Of a stretch of DNA of 64,000 bases, positions 8,142-18,187 are shown in pieces; the stretch's first letter is position 1; each line of letters opens with the position of its first letter. Origin of the DNA: Flavobacterium ammonificans (GTDB taxonomy: Bacteria; Bacteroidota; Bacteroidia; Flavobacteriales; Flavobacteriaceae); assembly GCF_020886115.1 (NCBI RefSeq), contig NZ_AP025185.1:1550001-1614000 (forward strand), written 5' to 3'. The notes under the pieces are model-generated. The model did not search any database, had not been told where the DNA came from, and was given only the letters and a program-made list of their open reading frames with translations. The translations under genes were made by a program, and so were the position numbers.

Positions 8142-9914
8142 TTAATTGTATATTTTTTGAAATAAATCGGAATACTTTTCCATCACAATTTTTCGTTTAA
8201 GTTTTAGTGTTGGAGTTAAATGTCCTCCATCTATCGACCAAACATCTGGTGTAAGTTCAAAACGTTTGATTTTTTCCCAATTTCCAAATTTCTCATTTAA
8301 TTTATCGACTTCTTCTTGAATGCGCTCAATTACTTTTTCATTAGTAACGATTTCTTCATTTGAGTTTCCAATACTTATTTGATGCATTTTAGCCCATTCT
8401 TTTATAAAATCAAAACTTGGTTGAATTATTGCTCCTGGCATTTTTTGACCTTCACCAACAACCATTATTTGTTCAATAAATCGGGACTGTTTCATCGTAT
8501 TCTCAATAATCTGAGGAGCAATATATTTACCTCCAGAAGTTTTGAACATTTCCTTTTTTCTGTCTGTGATTTTTAAGAATCCTTCAGCATCAATTTCACC
8601 AATGTCTCCTGTATGAAAATAATTTTTACTAATAACTTCAGCAGTAAGTTCTTCGTTTTTGTAGTATCCCATCATTACATTCGGGCCTTTGCAAAGAATT
8701 TCGCCATCTTTAGCAATTTTAATTTTTACTCCTTCAATTACTTTACCAACTGTACCTACTTTAAACCCGAAATTCCTCATATCGTTTACGGTAATAACAG
8801 GTGATGTTTCTGTTAAACCATAACCTTCCATAACGGGTATTTGAGCTGCAGCAAATACTCTTGCTAATCTCGGTTGTAATGCTGCACTTCCAGAAACCAT
8901 TAGATCTAGATTACCACCTAATCCTTCTTTCCATTTGCTGAAAATCAATTTACGAGCTATTTTAAGTTGGAATTCGTACCACCAACCGTTTGCTCCGTAT
9001 GGTTCATAACGTAAGCCGAGTTCAATTGCCCAAAAGAATAATTTCTTTTTAATACCAGTTAATTGAGTTCCTTTTGCATATATGCTGTCATACACTTTTT
9101 CTAAAAGTCTAGGAACAGCCGACATTACGTTAGGTTGTACTTCTTTGATATTATCACTGATTTTTTCTATAGACTCTCCAAAATAAATAGATACACCATA
9201 ATATTGGTATAAATATAAAATCATTCTTTCAAAAATATGACAAACCGGTAAAAAGCTTAATGCGCGACTATTTCCTTTTTCAAAAGGAATTCTAGGTGCA
9301 CTGCTGATTACGTTTGAAACAATATTTTTATGAGAAAGCATCACCCCTTTAGGTTTTCCAGTTGTTCCAGAAGTGTAAATTATAGTCGCTAAATCTCCTG
9401 GCTTAACCTTATTTTTGCATTCTTCTACATCACTTTGATTGCTTTCATCTTTTCCTAATTCCAATAATTCAGTCCAGTTTTTACAACCTTCTATACTATT
9501 AAAAGAATAAACTTCTTTTAAAGAACTTACATTCTTTTTGATAGCATTGACTTTTTTTAATACCTCCTCATCAGAAACAAAACAATATATTGATTCTGAA
9601 TGATTTAAAATGTATTCATAATCTTCTTCAGAAATTGTTGGATAGATTGGAATGGTTTGGGCACCAGTTTGGAGTATACCAATATCCATTACATTCCATT
9701 CGGTTCTATTGTTGGTTGATATAATAGCAATTTTATCGTTTTTTTGAACTCCAATTCTCAACAAAGCACGCGAGATAGCGTTAGCTTTACTAATATACTC
9801 TTCAGTAGATGTCTTTATCCATTCTCCACCTTGTTTGGTTACCAAAGAATCTGAAATATTAAAATTTTCTTTTTGGTAATACGGAAAATCAAAAAGCCTA
9901 GTAATTGTTATCAT
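8142..9914 (-). CDS. fadD: Long-chain fatty-acid--CoA ligase
   Basis: 590 residues of the AMP-forming acyl-CoA synthetase family. It activates fatty acids with ATP and CoA. The phosphate-binding motif IIYTSGTTGKPKGVMLSH is at 178-195. The segment EGYGLTETSP and the hinge-type motif YFHTGDIGEIDAEGFLKITDRKKEMFKTSGGK are also present. It feeds the FadE-FadN-FadA enzymes encoded just downstream, but is separated from them by a terminator and is transcribed separately. It is divergent from the LtaS-like gene. The low-complexity, AT-rich upstream region shows no convincing -7 box. Confidence 0.93.
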   Translation of the reverse strand: MITITRLFDFPYYQKENFNISDSLVTKQGGEWIKTSTEEYISKANAISRALLRIGVQKNDKIAIISTNNRTEWNVMDIGILQTGAQTIPIYPTISEEDYEYILNHSESIYCFVSDEEVLKKVNAIKKNVSSLKEVYSFNSIEGCKNWTELLELGKDESNQSDVEECKNKVKPGDLATIIYTSGTTGKPKGVMLSHKNIVSNVISSAPRIPFEKGNSRALSFLPVCHIFERMILYLYQYYGVSIYFGESIEKISDNIKEVQPNVMSAVPRLLEKVYDSIYAKGTQLTGIKKKLFFWAIELGLRYEPYGANGWWYEFQLKIARKLIFSKWKEGLGGNLDLMVSGSAALQPRLARVFAAAQIPVMEGYGLTETSPVITVNDMRNFGFKVGTVGKVIEGVKIKIAKDGEILCKGPNVMMGYYKNEELTAEVISKNYFHTGDIGEIDAEGFLKITDRKKEMFKTSGGKYIAPQIIENTMKQSRFIEQIMVVGEGQKMPGAIIQPSFDFIKEWAKMHQISIGNSNEEIVTNEKVIERIQEEVDKLNEKFGNWEKIKRFELTPDVWSIDGGHLTPTLKLKRKIVMEKYSDLFQKIYN

Positions 9915-9978
9915 ATTAAAAATTTTTATGCAATTTAATTAATTTATAATGTAATATCAAAATTTATTTTTAGCTGTA

Positions 9979-10005
9979 TTGGTAAATAGGAAATGATTAT
10001 TTTTG
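9979..10005 (+). promoter_or_regulatory. Promoter of the LtaS-like gene; decides the start codon
   Basis: TATTTTTG (9998-10005) is an exact TAnnTTTG -7 box. A TTG at 9979-9981 lies 16 bases upstream, slightly closer than the usual 17-23. Transcription would begin near 10010, downstream of the ATG at 9993, so the ATG at 10032 is the better start for the following gene. Confidence 0.6.
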
Positions 10006-10031
10006 GCACTTACTTAATTTTTAGAGTTAAA

Positions 10032-11954
10032 ATGAAACGATTACCAAGATATAGCGAATATAAAGTATTAGCATACAGAATTATGCTAATCTATTTTTTT
10101 TATTTTTTAGCACGACTTTTATTTTACTTCTACAATAAAAATTTAATTCAAATTGATGGAATTGGTGATATCGCATCAATGTGTTTTTATGGATTGGCTT
10201 TTGATACCGCTGCTATCCTATATTTAAATGTGCTTTTTATTGTATTTTCAATACTTCCACTCCGAATTAATCACACCAAAAAGTACCAATCGTTTTTATT
10301 TTATTTGTATTTCATACCCAATCTTTTGGGCTACGCTACTAACTTCATTGATTTCATTTATTATCGATTTAATTTTGGGCGTTCAACTATTGCAGCACTA
10401 GATTCTTTAAAAAATGAAAGTAATAAGACTATATTATTGGTTAATTTTTTAATGAATTACTGGCATGTTTTTGTTTTGTTCGTATTGGTTTCATTTTTTT
10501 GGGTGTATCTGTATAAGAAAGTATCAATTTCTGAAGTTCAGCATCATTCAGGAAAGGTTTATTTCGGAAGTTCTCTTATTAGTTTCTTACTAACTAGTAC
10601 ATTAATAATTGGGGGTATTCGTGGTGATTTCAAAAAAAGTACACGTCCAATCAATATGATAGATGCCAGTCGTAATGTTAAAAATTCTTCTCAGGCAGAT
10701 GTTGTGCTAAACACCCCATTCGCATTAATTAGAACTATGTTTAGTAATAATTTCAAGAAAGTGAATTTTGTTAATTCAATTACAATTGACTCATTGGTTC
10801 AGCCCATAAAACAATACAAAAACAATCCAAAATCAAAACCTAATGTGGTTATATTTATTTTGGAAAGTAATGCTAAAGAGTATTTTGGTTCTTTTAATAA
10901 AGACATTAAAATTCCTAATTACAAGGGTTATACGCCTTTTGTAGATTCATTGGCCCAACATAGTATGATATATACAAATGCGTATGCCAATGGTTATAAA
11001 TCCATTCATGCAATGTCTTCTGTTTTAGCTGGGATTCCGTCATTTAAAGATGCATTCACATCATCTCCGTATCCAAAACAAAAAACAGAGTCCTTAGTTT
11101 CTACATTAAAAAGTGAAGGATACGCTACTTCTTTTTTTCATGGTGCACCTAATGGTTCGATGGGATTTTTAGGCTATGCCAACATTTTAGGATTTGATCA
11201 TTATTATGGTAAAAACGAATATAATAATGATGCAGATTTTGATGGCGTTTGGGGAATTTGGGACGAACCCTTCTTTCAATACTTTAATACTACTATTGGC
11301 AAAGAAAAACAGCCCTTTATGGCTACACTTTTTTCAGTTAGTTCTCACGAACCGTATCAAGTTCCAGATAAATACAAAGGGAAATTTCCCAAAGGCGATG
11401 TTAATATTCATCAATGTATTGGCTACACCGATTATGCGTTGAAACAATTTTTTGCTTCTGCTAAAAAAGAAGCATGGTTTAAGAATACAATTTTTGTTTT
11501 TGTAGGTGATCATGGTAATACTATTTATTACGACGAATACAAGAAAGAAATGAATAAGAATGCGGTAGCTATGATGATATATAAACCTAATTCTGATTTG
11601 GTAGGGGAGAGTAAAGAATATGCTCAGCAAATCGATTTGTATCCTACTATTTTAGACTTGATGGGTTACAATAAGCCATTTAGAAGTTGGGGTAGAAGTT
11701 TGGTAGGAGACAAGAAAATACAACCCTTTGTAATTCGTTATTCTTCTAATTTGTACCAGTTCATGAGCGGTAATTACATCTGCACATTTGACGGCAATAA
11801 AGTGGTTGGCTTTTATGGTAAAAATGATAAGGACTTAAAATACAATTTAATTGCTAAAAGAAATTCCGAAATGGATCTAATTGAATTAAAATGTAAAGCT
11901 TATATACAAGATTATATGGCGAGAATAATGGATAAAAAATTAGCGCAGCATTAG
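10032..11954 (+). CDS. LtaS-like membrane sulfatase / phosphoglycerol transferase
   Basis: 640 residues from the preferred start; an in-frame ATG at 9993 would add 13. About five N-terminal membrane helices (to about residue 200) are followed by an extracytoplasmic sulfatase-fold domain. Visible metal-site segments are IFILESNAKEYFGSF, ANGYKSIHAMSSVLAGIPSF and FVGDHGNT. The position of the LtaS nucleophile threonine appears to be a serine (GYKSIHAMSS). Lipoteichoic acid is not expected in a Gram-negative, so the likely role is transfer of a phosphoglycerol or phosphoethanolamine-like group to an envelope glycan or lipid. The substrate cannot be read. It is transcribed alone and divergent from fadD. 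Confidence 0.85.
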   Translation: MKRLPRYSEYKVLAYRIMLIYFFYFLARLLFYFYNKNLIQIDGIGDIASMCFYGLAFDTAAILYLNVLFIVFSILPLRINHTKKYQSFLFYLYFIPNLLGYATNFIDFIYYRFNFGRSTIAALDSLKNESNKTILLVNFLMNYWHVFVLFVLVSFFWVYLYKKVSISEVQHHSGKVYFGSSLISFLLTSTLIIGGIRGDFKKSTRPINMIDASRNVKNSSQADVVLNTPFALIRTMFSNNFKKVNFVNSITIDSLVQPIKQYKNNPKSKPNVVIFILESNAKEYFGSFNKDIKIPNYKGYTPFVDSLAQHSMIYTNAYANGYKSIHAMSSVLAGIPSFKDAFTSSPYPKQKTESLVSTLKSEGYATSFFHGAPNGSMGFLGYANILGFDHYYGKNEYNNDADFDGVWGIWDEPFFQYFNTTIGKEKQPFMATLFSVSSHEPYQVPDKYKGKFPKGDVNIHQCIGYTDYALKQFFASAKKEAWFKNTIFVFVGDHGNTIYYDEYKKEMNKNAVAMMIYKPNSDLVGESKEYAQQIDLYPTILDLMGYNKPFRSWGRSLVGDKKIQPFVIRYSSNLYQFMSGNYICTFDGNKVVGFYGKNDKDLKYNLIAKRNSEMDLIELKCKAYIQDYMARIMDKKLAQH

Positions 11955-11963
11955 AATTCTTAA

Positions 11964-12737
11964 TTATTTAAATTTCCAATTACTGACAATTCCAACAATA
12001 AAGATTACAATAAGTACAAGTTCAAACAGTAATAATAAAGAAAAAATCAACATTCGAATTGTGAAGTATTTTTTGTTATAGAAGCCTTTGAATGTTTGAT
12101 AGTAACTGTAAATCGGAAGGGATAAAATGACTATAAAACTTGCTAAAGACATTATATCACTTAAAAAATCAAAGTAGATTGTAAAATCTAAAAATGAAAT
12201 TATTGAGCTAAAAGTATTTACCAATAGAATTCCTAAAAAAGTAATACCTGCAATAATAAAATGTTCACTTAAATTCAATTTACGTTTTCTAAACAAAACA
12301 TATCCATTGATAGCAAACAAAGGCACAAATGAAAAAATAATTATTTTGGCATAATCACTGAAAAACTGCTCTATTTTTTCTCCTAAAGCATTACTTACTC
12401 TCTCATTAATTTTTGGATTATAAATTTCAGAAAGATTATCATAGTAAGAGGATAGAAAAATATTAAGCCCTATGAGAAGTAGAATTAGATAAAATACATT
12501 ATAGTAACGAATTCTTTTTCCTTCAATATAATCAATCGCAGCTTTTCCAGGTCTAATTAAGGATTCTTTTGCAGTAAATAGCATCCCTTTATCAAAATGA
12601 AATAATCCATGAAGTACATCATGAAAAATAAAATGCTTAAAGGTTATTCTGTGGATGTTTGTTTTTTGTCCACAATTACTGCAGAAATTACCATTAGTTT
12701 CAAAATTACAATTTAAACATTTATTAGGAAGGCTCAT
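11964..12737 (-). CDS. DUF3667 family membrane protein with N-terminal zinc ribbon
   Basis: 257 residues. The N-terminus has two CxxC pairs (KCLNCNFETNGNFCSNCGQ), which is a short zinc ribbon. The conserved DUF3667 segment HDVLHGLFHFDKGMLFTAKE follows, then PGKAAIDYIEGKRIRYYN. Four hydrophobic helices occupy roughly residues 80-255. The family is common in Bacteroidota and has no assigned function. The gene is convergent with the LtaS-like gene, ending only 9 bases from its stop. It is separated from purL by a terminator, so no partner can be inferred. Confidence 0.85.
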   Translation of the reverse strand: MSLPNKCLNCNFETNGNFCSNCGQKTNIHRITFKHFIFHDVLHGLFHFDKGMLFTAKESLIRPGKAAIDYIEGKRIRYYNVFYLILLLIGLNIFLSSYYDNLSEIYNPKINERVSNALGEKIEQFFSDYAKIIIFSFVPLFAINGYVLFRKRKLNLSEHFIIAGITFLGILLVNTFSSIISFLDFTIYFDFLSDIMSLASFIVILSLPIYSYYQTFKGFYNKKYFTIRMLIFSLLLLFELVLIVIFIVGIVSNWKFK

Positions 12738-12767
12738 GAATTAAAATTTGGTTTACAATAATAAAAA

Positions 12768-12793
12768 AAAATCAGCCAAATAAGGCTGATTTT
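12768..12793 (-). terminator. Rho-independent terminator after purL
   Basis: Arms AAAATCAGCC (12768-12777) and GGCTGATTTT (12784-12793), loop of six, followed by T residues on the minus strand. It starts 6 bases after the purL stop. Confidence 0.9.
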
Positions 12794-12798
12794 AAAGA

Positions 12799-15700
12799 TT
12801 ATTTTTTGTTTTCAATCCATTTTCTGGCATTAACAAAGGCTTCCTCCCAAGGCGAAACTTCGTCGTTTCTATCTTTTGGATAATTAGCCCAGTTCCAAGG
12901 GAATGTAGAACGTTCAATATGAGGCATCATTACTAAGTGACGGCCTGTGGTATCACATAACATGGCAGTATTGTAATCAGAACCATTTGGATTAGCTGGG
13001 TAGCCTTCGTAACCGTATTTGGCTACTATATTGTAATTTTCTTCTCCCATTGGTAAATTGAATTTCCCTTCACCATGCGATACCCAAACTCCTAAAGTAC
13101 TTCCGGCTAAACTAGATAACATTACCGAATTGTTTTCTTGTACTTTCACGGAAGTAAAAATACTTTCGTGTTTGTGGCTGTTGTTATGGTGCATTTTTCC
13201 ATGTAATTCATGTTCCGGATTGATTAATTCCAATTCCATCAACAACTGACATCCATTACAAATCCCTACAGATAAAGTATCTTCTCTTTTGTAAAAATTG
13301 GTTAATGCTGTTTTTGCTTTTTCATTGTATAAAAAGGCACCTGCCCAACCTTTAGCCGACCCTAAAACATCTGAGTTAGAGAAGCCACCTACGGCCCCGA
13401 TAAATTGAATGTCTTCCAAATTCTCACGACCCGAAATCAAATCGGTCATGTGTACGTCTTTTACATCAAATCCAGCTAGGTACATCGCATTCGCCATTTC
13501 GCGTTCCGAATTACTTCCTTTTTCACGAATAATAGCTGCTTTTGGACGTGGTTTACTCGCGTCAATAACTGGTTTTTTTCCTGTAAAATGAGTTGGAAAA
13601 CTAAATTGTAACGCTTGATTTTTATAATTGTCAAAACGCTCTTTTGCTGTTCCGTTTTTCGCTTGTTTTTGGTCTAATAAAAACGATGTTTTGAACCAAA
13701 TATCGCGGTATTCAGAAATGTCTAGTTTCCAATTAGCGATTTCTAATGTAGAAGTATTGCTTACGTTACCAATTTTGAAAAATTCAATTTGATTGGCATT
13801 TAATTTTGCTTCAACTTCTGCATCCGATTTCGCTTGCAACACCAATCCGATATTTTCAGCAAAAAGAATTTTAACTAGGTCTTTTTCTGCGAAAGCACTA
13901 AAATCCAATTGTGCTCCTAAATTGATATCGGCAAAACATAGTTCTAAAAGCGTAGTAATTAATCCACCACTTCCAATATCATGTCCAGCTACAATTTGAT
14001 TGTCGCCAATTAATTCCTGAATGGTATTGAATGCTTTTTTGAAGAAAGCGGCATCTTTAATAGTTGCAGTTTCAGTACCAATAGTATTTAAAATCTGTGC
14101 AAAAGAAGAACCGCCTAATTTAAATTCATCTTGTGACAAATTGATATAATAAATAGAACCAGCTGTCATTCCCTCGCCAGGGAATCTAAATACTGGTTCT
14201 ACTACTTTTCTAATATCTTTACAATTTCCACCTGCCGAAATAATTACTGTTCCTGGCGCGATTACTTCGTCGTTAGGGTATTTTTGCTTCATCGAAAGCG
14301 AGTCTTTCCCTGTTGGGATATTAATTCCTAATTCGATAGCAAAATCTGAACAACCTTCTACAGCCGCATACAAACGAGCATCCTCACCTTCATTTTTACA
14401 GGCCCACATCCAGTTGGCCGACAATGAAATTCCTTTCAATCCGTCTTTGATTGGTGCCCAAACAATATTCGATAAGGATTCGGCAATGGCATTTCTACTT
14501 CCTGCTACAGGATCAATCAAGGCAGCAATAGGAGCGTGACCGATAGAGGTTGCAATTCCTTCTTTTCCATTGTAATCCAATGCCATTACACCACAATTGT
14601 TTAAAGGCAATTGTAATGGACCTGCACATTGTTGTTTGGCTACTTTTCCGCCTACACAACGATCAACTTTATTGGTTAACCAGTCTTTACAAGCTACCGC
14701 TTCTAATTGCAATACTTCTTTTAAATAGGAAGTAAATTGAGTTGCATCGTATTGAACGTCTTTATAATTATAAGTAACTGTTTTATCAGTCATTATAGTT
14801 TTTGGCGAACTACCGAAGAAATCTTCCAAAGCATAATCCATTGGTTTCAACCCAGTCGATTTTGATTCGAAAGTAAATCTATGATCGTTAGTAACATCAC
14901 CCACTTGGTACATTGGAGAACGTTCTCTGTCGGCAATGCGTTGTAAGGTATCAATGTCTTTTTGACCAATAACCAATCCCATTCTTTCTTGCGATTCGTT
15001 ACCGATAATCTCTTTAGCAGAAAGGGTAGGGTCGCCTACAGGTAATTTGTCTAAATCAATCAATCCACCAGTTTCTTCTACTAATTCTGAAAGACAGTTC
15101 AAGTGTCCACCCGCACCGTGATCGTGAATCGATACGATAGGGTTGGAGTCGCTTTCTACCAAACCACGAATGGCATTGGCAGCACGTTTTTGCATTTCTG
15201 GATTCGAACGTTGAATGGCATTCAATTCAATTCCTGAACCAAAAGCACCAGTATCTGCTGAAGAAACTGCAGCGCCACCCATTCCAATTCTATAATTTTC
15301 ACCACCTAAAATAACGATTTTGTCGCCTGCTGAAGGTTTGTGCTTTATTGCTTGATCTAATTTTCCGTAGCCAATTCCACCCGCTTGCATGATTACTTTG
15401 TCATAACCTAATTTTCTAGCCTTTGCTGAGCCTGTCGAAGCATTTTCTTGGTGTTCAAAAGTTAAAACCGAACCTGTAATTAGGGGTTGCCCAAATTTAT
15501 TTCCAAAATCAGAAGCACCATTCGAAGCTTTAATTAAAATATCCATTGGAGTTTGGTACAACCATTTTCTCTCGGCAACACCATTTTCCCAATTTCTATT
15601 ATTTTCCAATCGAGAGTAGGAAGTCATATATACTGCAGTTCCTGCTAAAGGCAACGAACCTTGACCTCCCGCTAAACGGTCACGAATTTCTCCTCCTGAA

Positions 15701-16506
15701 CCCGTTGCAGCTCCGTTGAAAGGCTCCACAGTTGTTGGAAAATTATGGGTTTCGGCTTTTAATGAAAGCACCGAATCAAATTCTTTTTCTTGGTAAAAAT
15801 CAGGTTTGTCAGCACTTTTTGGTGCAAATTGTGTCACTTTTGGTCCTTTTATAAATGCCACATTGTCTTTGTAAGCCGAAACAATATCATTTGGATTTTC
15901 TTGAGACGTTTTCTTGATTAATTTGAATAAAGAAGTTTCTTTTTCTTCCCCATCAATTACGAAAGTTCCGTTGAAAATTTTATGGCGACAGTGTTCTGAA
16001 TTGGCTTGAGAAAAGGCGAAAATTTCAGAATCGGTTAATTTACGACCTAATTTAGTCGATAAATTATCCAAGTATTCTACTTCTTCTGGGCTTAAAGCCA
16101 AACCTTCTGTTTTGTTATAAACATCAATATCATCAATATCCAAAATAGGTTCTGGCGTAACATTGATGGTAAATATATCTTGGTTTAATTCAGTGTATTT
16201 TTGCGAAAGCATCGGGTCGAAATCCGTAAAATCTTCCGTAGCGTAATGAAATTCTTCAATTCGAATGATTCCTGAAATACCCATATTCTGGGTAATCTCA
16301 ACAGCATTGGTACTCCAAGGCGTAATCATTGTGGCGCGTGGACCAACAAAAAAATCCGCTAGGACGGATTTTTCAATTTTATGCGCGTTGGCAAAAAGCC
16401 AGTTTAGTTTTGAAATGTCTTCAGCCGATATTTCTCCCGAAGTTTCGGGATTGCTAGTTTGAACGGCAAAAACAGTTTTACTTTGGTTTTCAAAGAAATG
16501 AATCAT
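12799..16506 (-). CDS. purL: Phosphoribosylformylglycinamidine synthase (large single-chain form)
   Basis: 1235 residues from the start at 16506 (MIHFFENQ). The frame is open 19 codons further, but that extension has no family features. It converts FGAR, glutamine and ATP to FGAM in purine synthesis. The order is a PurS-like N-terminus, a linker, two AIR-synthase-like halves and a C-terminal glutaminase domain. The glutaminase nucleophile is Cys1083 (GICNGCQ), with the triad His/Glu in MPHIERSTFPW near the C-terminus. The substrate segments SEHCRHKIFNG and LKAETHNFPTTVEPFNGAATGSGG are clear. The length matches the long PurL of Proteobacteria and Bacteroidota. No purine riboswitch was seen upstream. 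Confidence 0.97.
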   Translation of the reverse strand: MIHFFENQSKTVFAVQTSNPETSGEISAEDISKLNWLFANAHKIEKSVLADFFVGPRATMITPWSTNAVEITQNMGISGIIRIEEFHYATEDFTDFDPMLSQKYTELNQDIFTINVTPEPILDIDDIDVYNKTEGLALSPEEVEYLDNLSTKLGRKLTDSEIFAFSQANSEHCRHKIFNGTFVIDGEEKETSLFKLIKKTSQENPNDIVSAYKDNVAFIKGPKVTQFAPKSADKPDFYQEKEFDSVLSLKAETHNFPTTVEPFNGAATGSGGEIRDRLAGGQGSLPLAGTAVYMTSYSRLENNRNWENGVAERKWLYQTPMDILIKASNGASDFGNKFGQPLITGSVLTFEHQENASTGSAKARKLGYDKVIMQAGGIGYGKLDQAIKHKPSAGDKIVILGGENYRIGMGGAAVSSADTGAFGSGIELNAIQRSNPEMQKRAANAIRGLVESDSNPIVSIHDHGAGGHLNCLSELVEETGGLIDLDKLPVGDPTLSAKEIIGNESQERMGLVIGQKDIDTLQRIADRERSPMYQVGDVTNDHRFTFESKSTGLKPMDYALEDFFGSSPKTIMTDKTVTYNYKDVQYDATQFTSYLKEVLQLEAVACKDWLTNKVDRCVGGKVAKQQCAGPLQLPLNNCGVMALDYNGKEGIATSIGHAPIAALIDPVAGSRNAIAESLSNIVWAPIKDGLKGISLSANWMWACKNEGEDARLYAAVEGCSDFAIELGINIPTGKDSLSMKQKYPNDEVIAPGTVIISAGGNCKDIRKVVEPVFRFPGEGMTAGSIYYINLSQDEFKLGGSSFAQILNTIGTETATIKDAAFFKKAFNTIQELIGDNQIVAGHDIGSGGLITTLLELCFADINLGAQLDFSAFAEKDLVKILFAENIGLVLQAKSDAEVEAKLNANQIEFFKIGNVSNTSTLEIANWKLDISEYRDIWFKTSFLLDQKQAKNGTAKERFDNYKNQALQFSFPTHFTGKKPVIDASKPRPKAAIIREKGSNSEREMANAMYLAGFDVKDVHMTDLISGRENLEDIQFIGAVGGFSNSDVLGSAKGWAGAFLYNEKAKTALTNFYKREDTLSVGICNGCQLLMELELINPEHELHGKMHHNNSHKHESIFTSVKVQENNSVMLSSLAGSTLGVWVSHGEGKFNLPMGEENYNIVAKYGYEGYPANPNGSDYNTAMLCDTTGRHLVMMPHIERSTFPWNWANYPKDRNDEVSPWEEAFVNARKWIENKK

Positions 16507-16590
16507 TGTAGTGAGTTTGTTGTATTGTACTGCAAATTTAGTGTAAATAAACAGTTTAGGCAAATACCAAAAGTAAAGACTTATTAAAAA

Positions 16591-18093
16591 TTAGTTAACA
16601 AAAGGTTTGTTTTGGTAAGCACCCAAATCAGGCGGTAATGCTCGAGTATTTCCCTTAATGTCTAACGGAATTAAATAAGTAGCATTTCCTTTGGCAACAG
16701 CCGATGAACTTCCATCGATATTGAATTTGTTTTTAGTAACACTTTGAAATTTAGGATCCTGGTTTAAGATAATGGCATTATAATGCGTCGCATCTGTTGT
16801 AAATTGATATAACGGATTTGCAGCTGCTGATTTCGAATCAAATTTAATCAAGCAATTATTAAATTGGTATTCAAAAGCGGTACCTGTTTTTTTATTCAGT
16901 TCCAATTCGTTAGAGTAGGCACCATAAATAATGCAATTGTTGAAAGTCGCTTTACTAAGCGCATTCGTTTCTGGAACGCTACCTAATTTGAAATTGCTCA
17001 AGGTAACTGCCATTTGATTGGGATTATTCCAATTGTTATTAAACGTACAATGGGTAAAGGTATAATTTCCGCCATAAACACAAGCTAACGCAGCTTGTCC
17101 TGCATTATTAATTACCAAATTTTCTGCGGTTATTTTTGCGTTTTGGGCTAATACTCCATAGTGAGTAGAATTGTAAATCTGTGAGTTTTTGATGCTTGTA
17201 TTACTTCCATTATTGTTTTGTATTAACAACCCGATGGATGCGTTTTTAATTGTTAGGTGATTGATATTGTTATTGATAGCTCCTTCATTGATCCAAACAG
17301 TTTCCCATTGTCCAGGCACATTGTCATAGTCGGATTGGAGTCGGTCGCCTTGAAAGATGACTTCATTTTCGAGTTGGCTTGTTGAAGATTTACTTCCGTT
17401 AATTTGAAGCGAAGCATTATTACCTACAATCAATCCTGAATTGGCATGAAAATAGACTCTAGCACCCGCGTCAAAAATAGCGGTTTTTCCTGAAGGAACG
17501 CCAGCATATCCATAAACAACAAAAGCTTTTTGATTGGTAAAGCGCAATTGAGAATCGTCTAAATAAAAACCTTCTACGGTTTTGTTTCCAACAGGTATAG
17601 TTTCCTTACTTCCGTTGGGCAAGCGCTTTGGAAAAAGGAAAATAGCATCTTTGACTAAAGTTACCAATGCTACTTTTTGAAGGTTTACACCGCTATCAAA
17701 TTCAATTTGGTCAGTATATAAAAAGTCGGTTGAATTAGCATCTGCTGCATTGACGGTAGTTTCGATGAAAATATACAGACTGTCTTTGGCTAAAAGTGTC
17801 ACATTTTGAAAAAGTTTTCCTTGATTCCCAGACATGCCGTCCACCGTCATTCGGTATTTGGAATTCAGTCCTTTGCCTAATTGAATCGAAGGAATCGAGA
17901 TGTCTTCGTTACTTTTGTTGTACACTTTGAGTTGAAAGGTACTGGAACCAATGGTGCTGAAAACAGTATCTAAATAAATGGTGTCTTGAGAAAAAACTAA
18001 ATCTCCTTTGCTTGTAACCGTCTCAAAATCGGAACGGCAGGCACAAACCGTAACTAGGATTCCGATAAGAAATAACAATCGATTCAGTTGCAT
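16591..18093 (-). CDS. Right-handed beta-helix lipoprotein of unknown function
   Basis: 500 residues from the ATG at 18093. The open frame extends 30 codons further, but a lipoprotein signal begins exactly here (MQLNRLLFLIGILVTVCAC, lipid cysteine about 19). After a sandwich-like N-terminal part, about residues 210-400 contain short repeats of the parallel beta-helix type (for example INHLTIKNASIGLLIQNNNG and SIKNSQIYNSTHYGVLAQN). The end has a typical DLGAYQ motif of right-handed beta-helix proteins. It is probably anchored in the outer membrane. Beta-helix proteins are often polysaccharide lyases or adhesins, but no catalytic residues can be assigned. It is transcribed divergently from the RAYT gene. 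Confidence 0.75.
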   Translation of the reverse strand: MQLNRLLFLIGILVTVCACRSDFETVTSKGDLVFSQDTIYLDTVFSTIGSSTFQLKVYNKSNEDISIPSIQLGKGLNSKYRMTVDGMSGNQGKLFQNVTLLAKDSLYIFIETTVNAADANSTDFLYTDQIEFDSGVNLQKVALVTLVKDAIFLFPKRLPNGSKETIPVGNKTVEGFYLDDSQLRFTNQKAFVVYGYAGVPSGKTAIFDAGARVYFHANSGLIVGNNASLQINGSKSSTSQLENEVIFQGDRLQSDYDNVPGQWETVWINEGAINNNINHLTIKNASIGLLIQNNNGSNTSIKNSQIYNSTHYGVLAQNAKITAENLVINNAGQAALACVYGGNYTFTHCTFNNNWNNPNQMAVTLSNFKLGSVPETNALSKATFNNCIIYGAYSNELELNKKTGTAFEYQFNNCLIKFDSKSAAANPLYQFTTDATHYNAIILNQDPKFQSVTKNKFNIDGSSSAVAKGNATYLIPLDIKGNTRALPPDLGAYQNKPFVN

Positions 18094-18187
18094 GGATTTA
18101 GTTTTTTGGTAAAAATAACGAATAATTTCATATGCCATAACAACATATTTTTTAACTTTATGTCCAATCCCAATTGAATCCAAATCT

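Noticed and set aside
16507..16563. Longer PurL start at 16563
   Set aside because: The 19 extra residues have no similarity to PurL proteins, and the family start matches ATG at 16506.
12507..16600. A purine riboswitch or other leader before purL
   Set aside because: Only about 90 bases lie between purL and the next gene, and no pairing that fits a known riboswitch was found.
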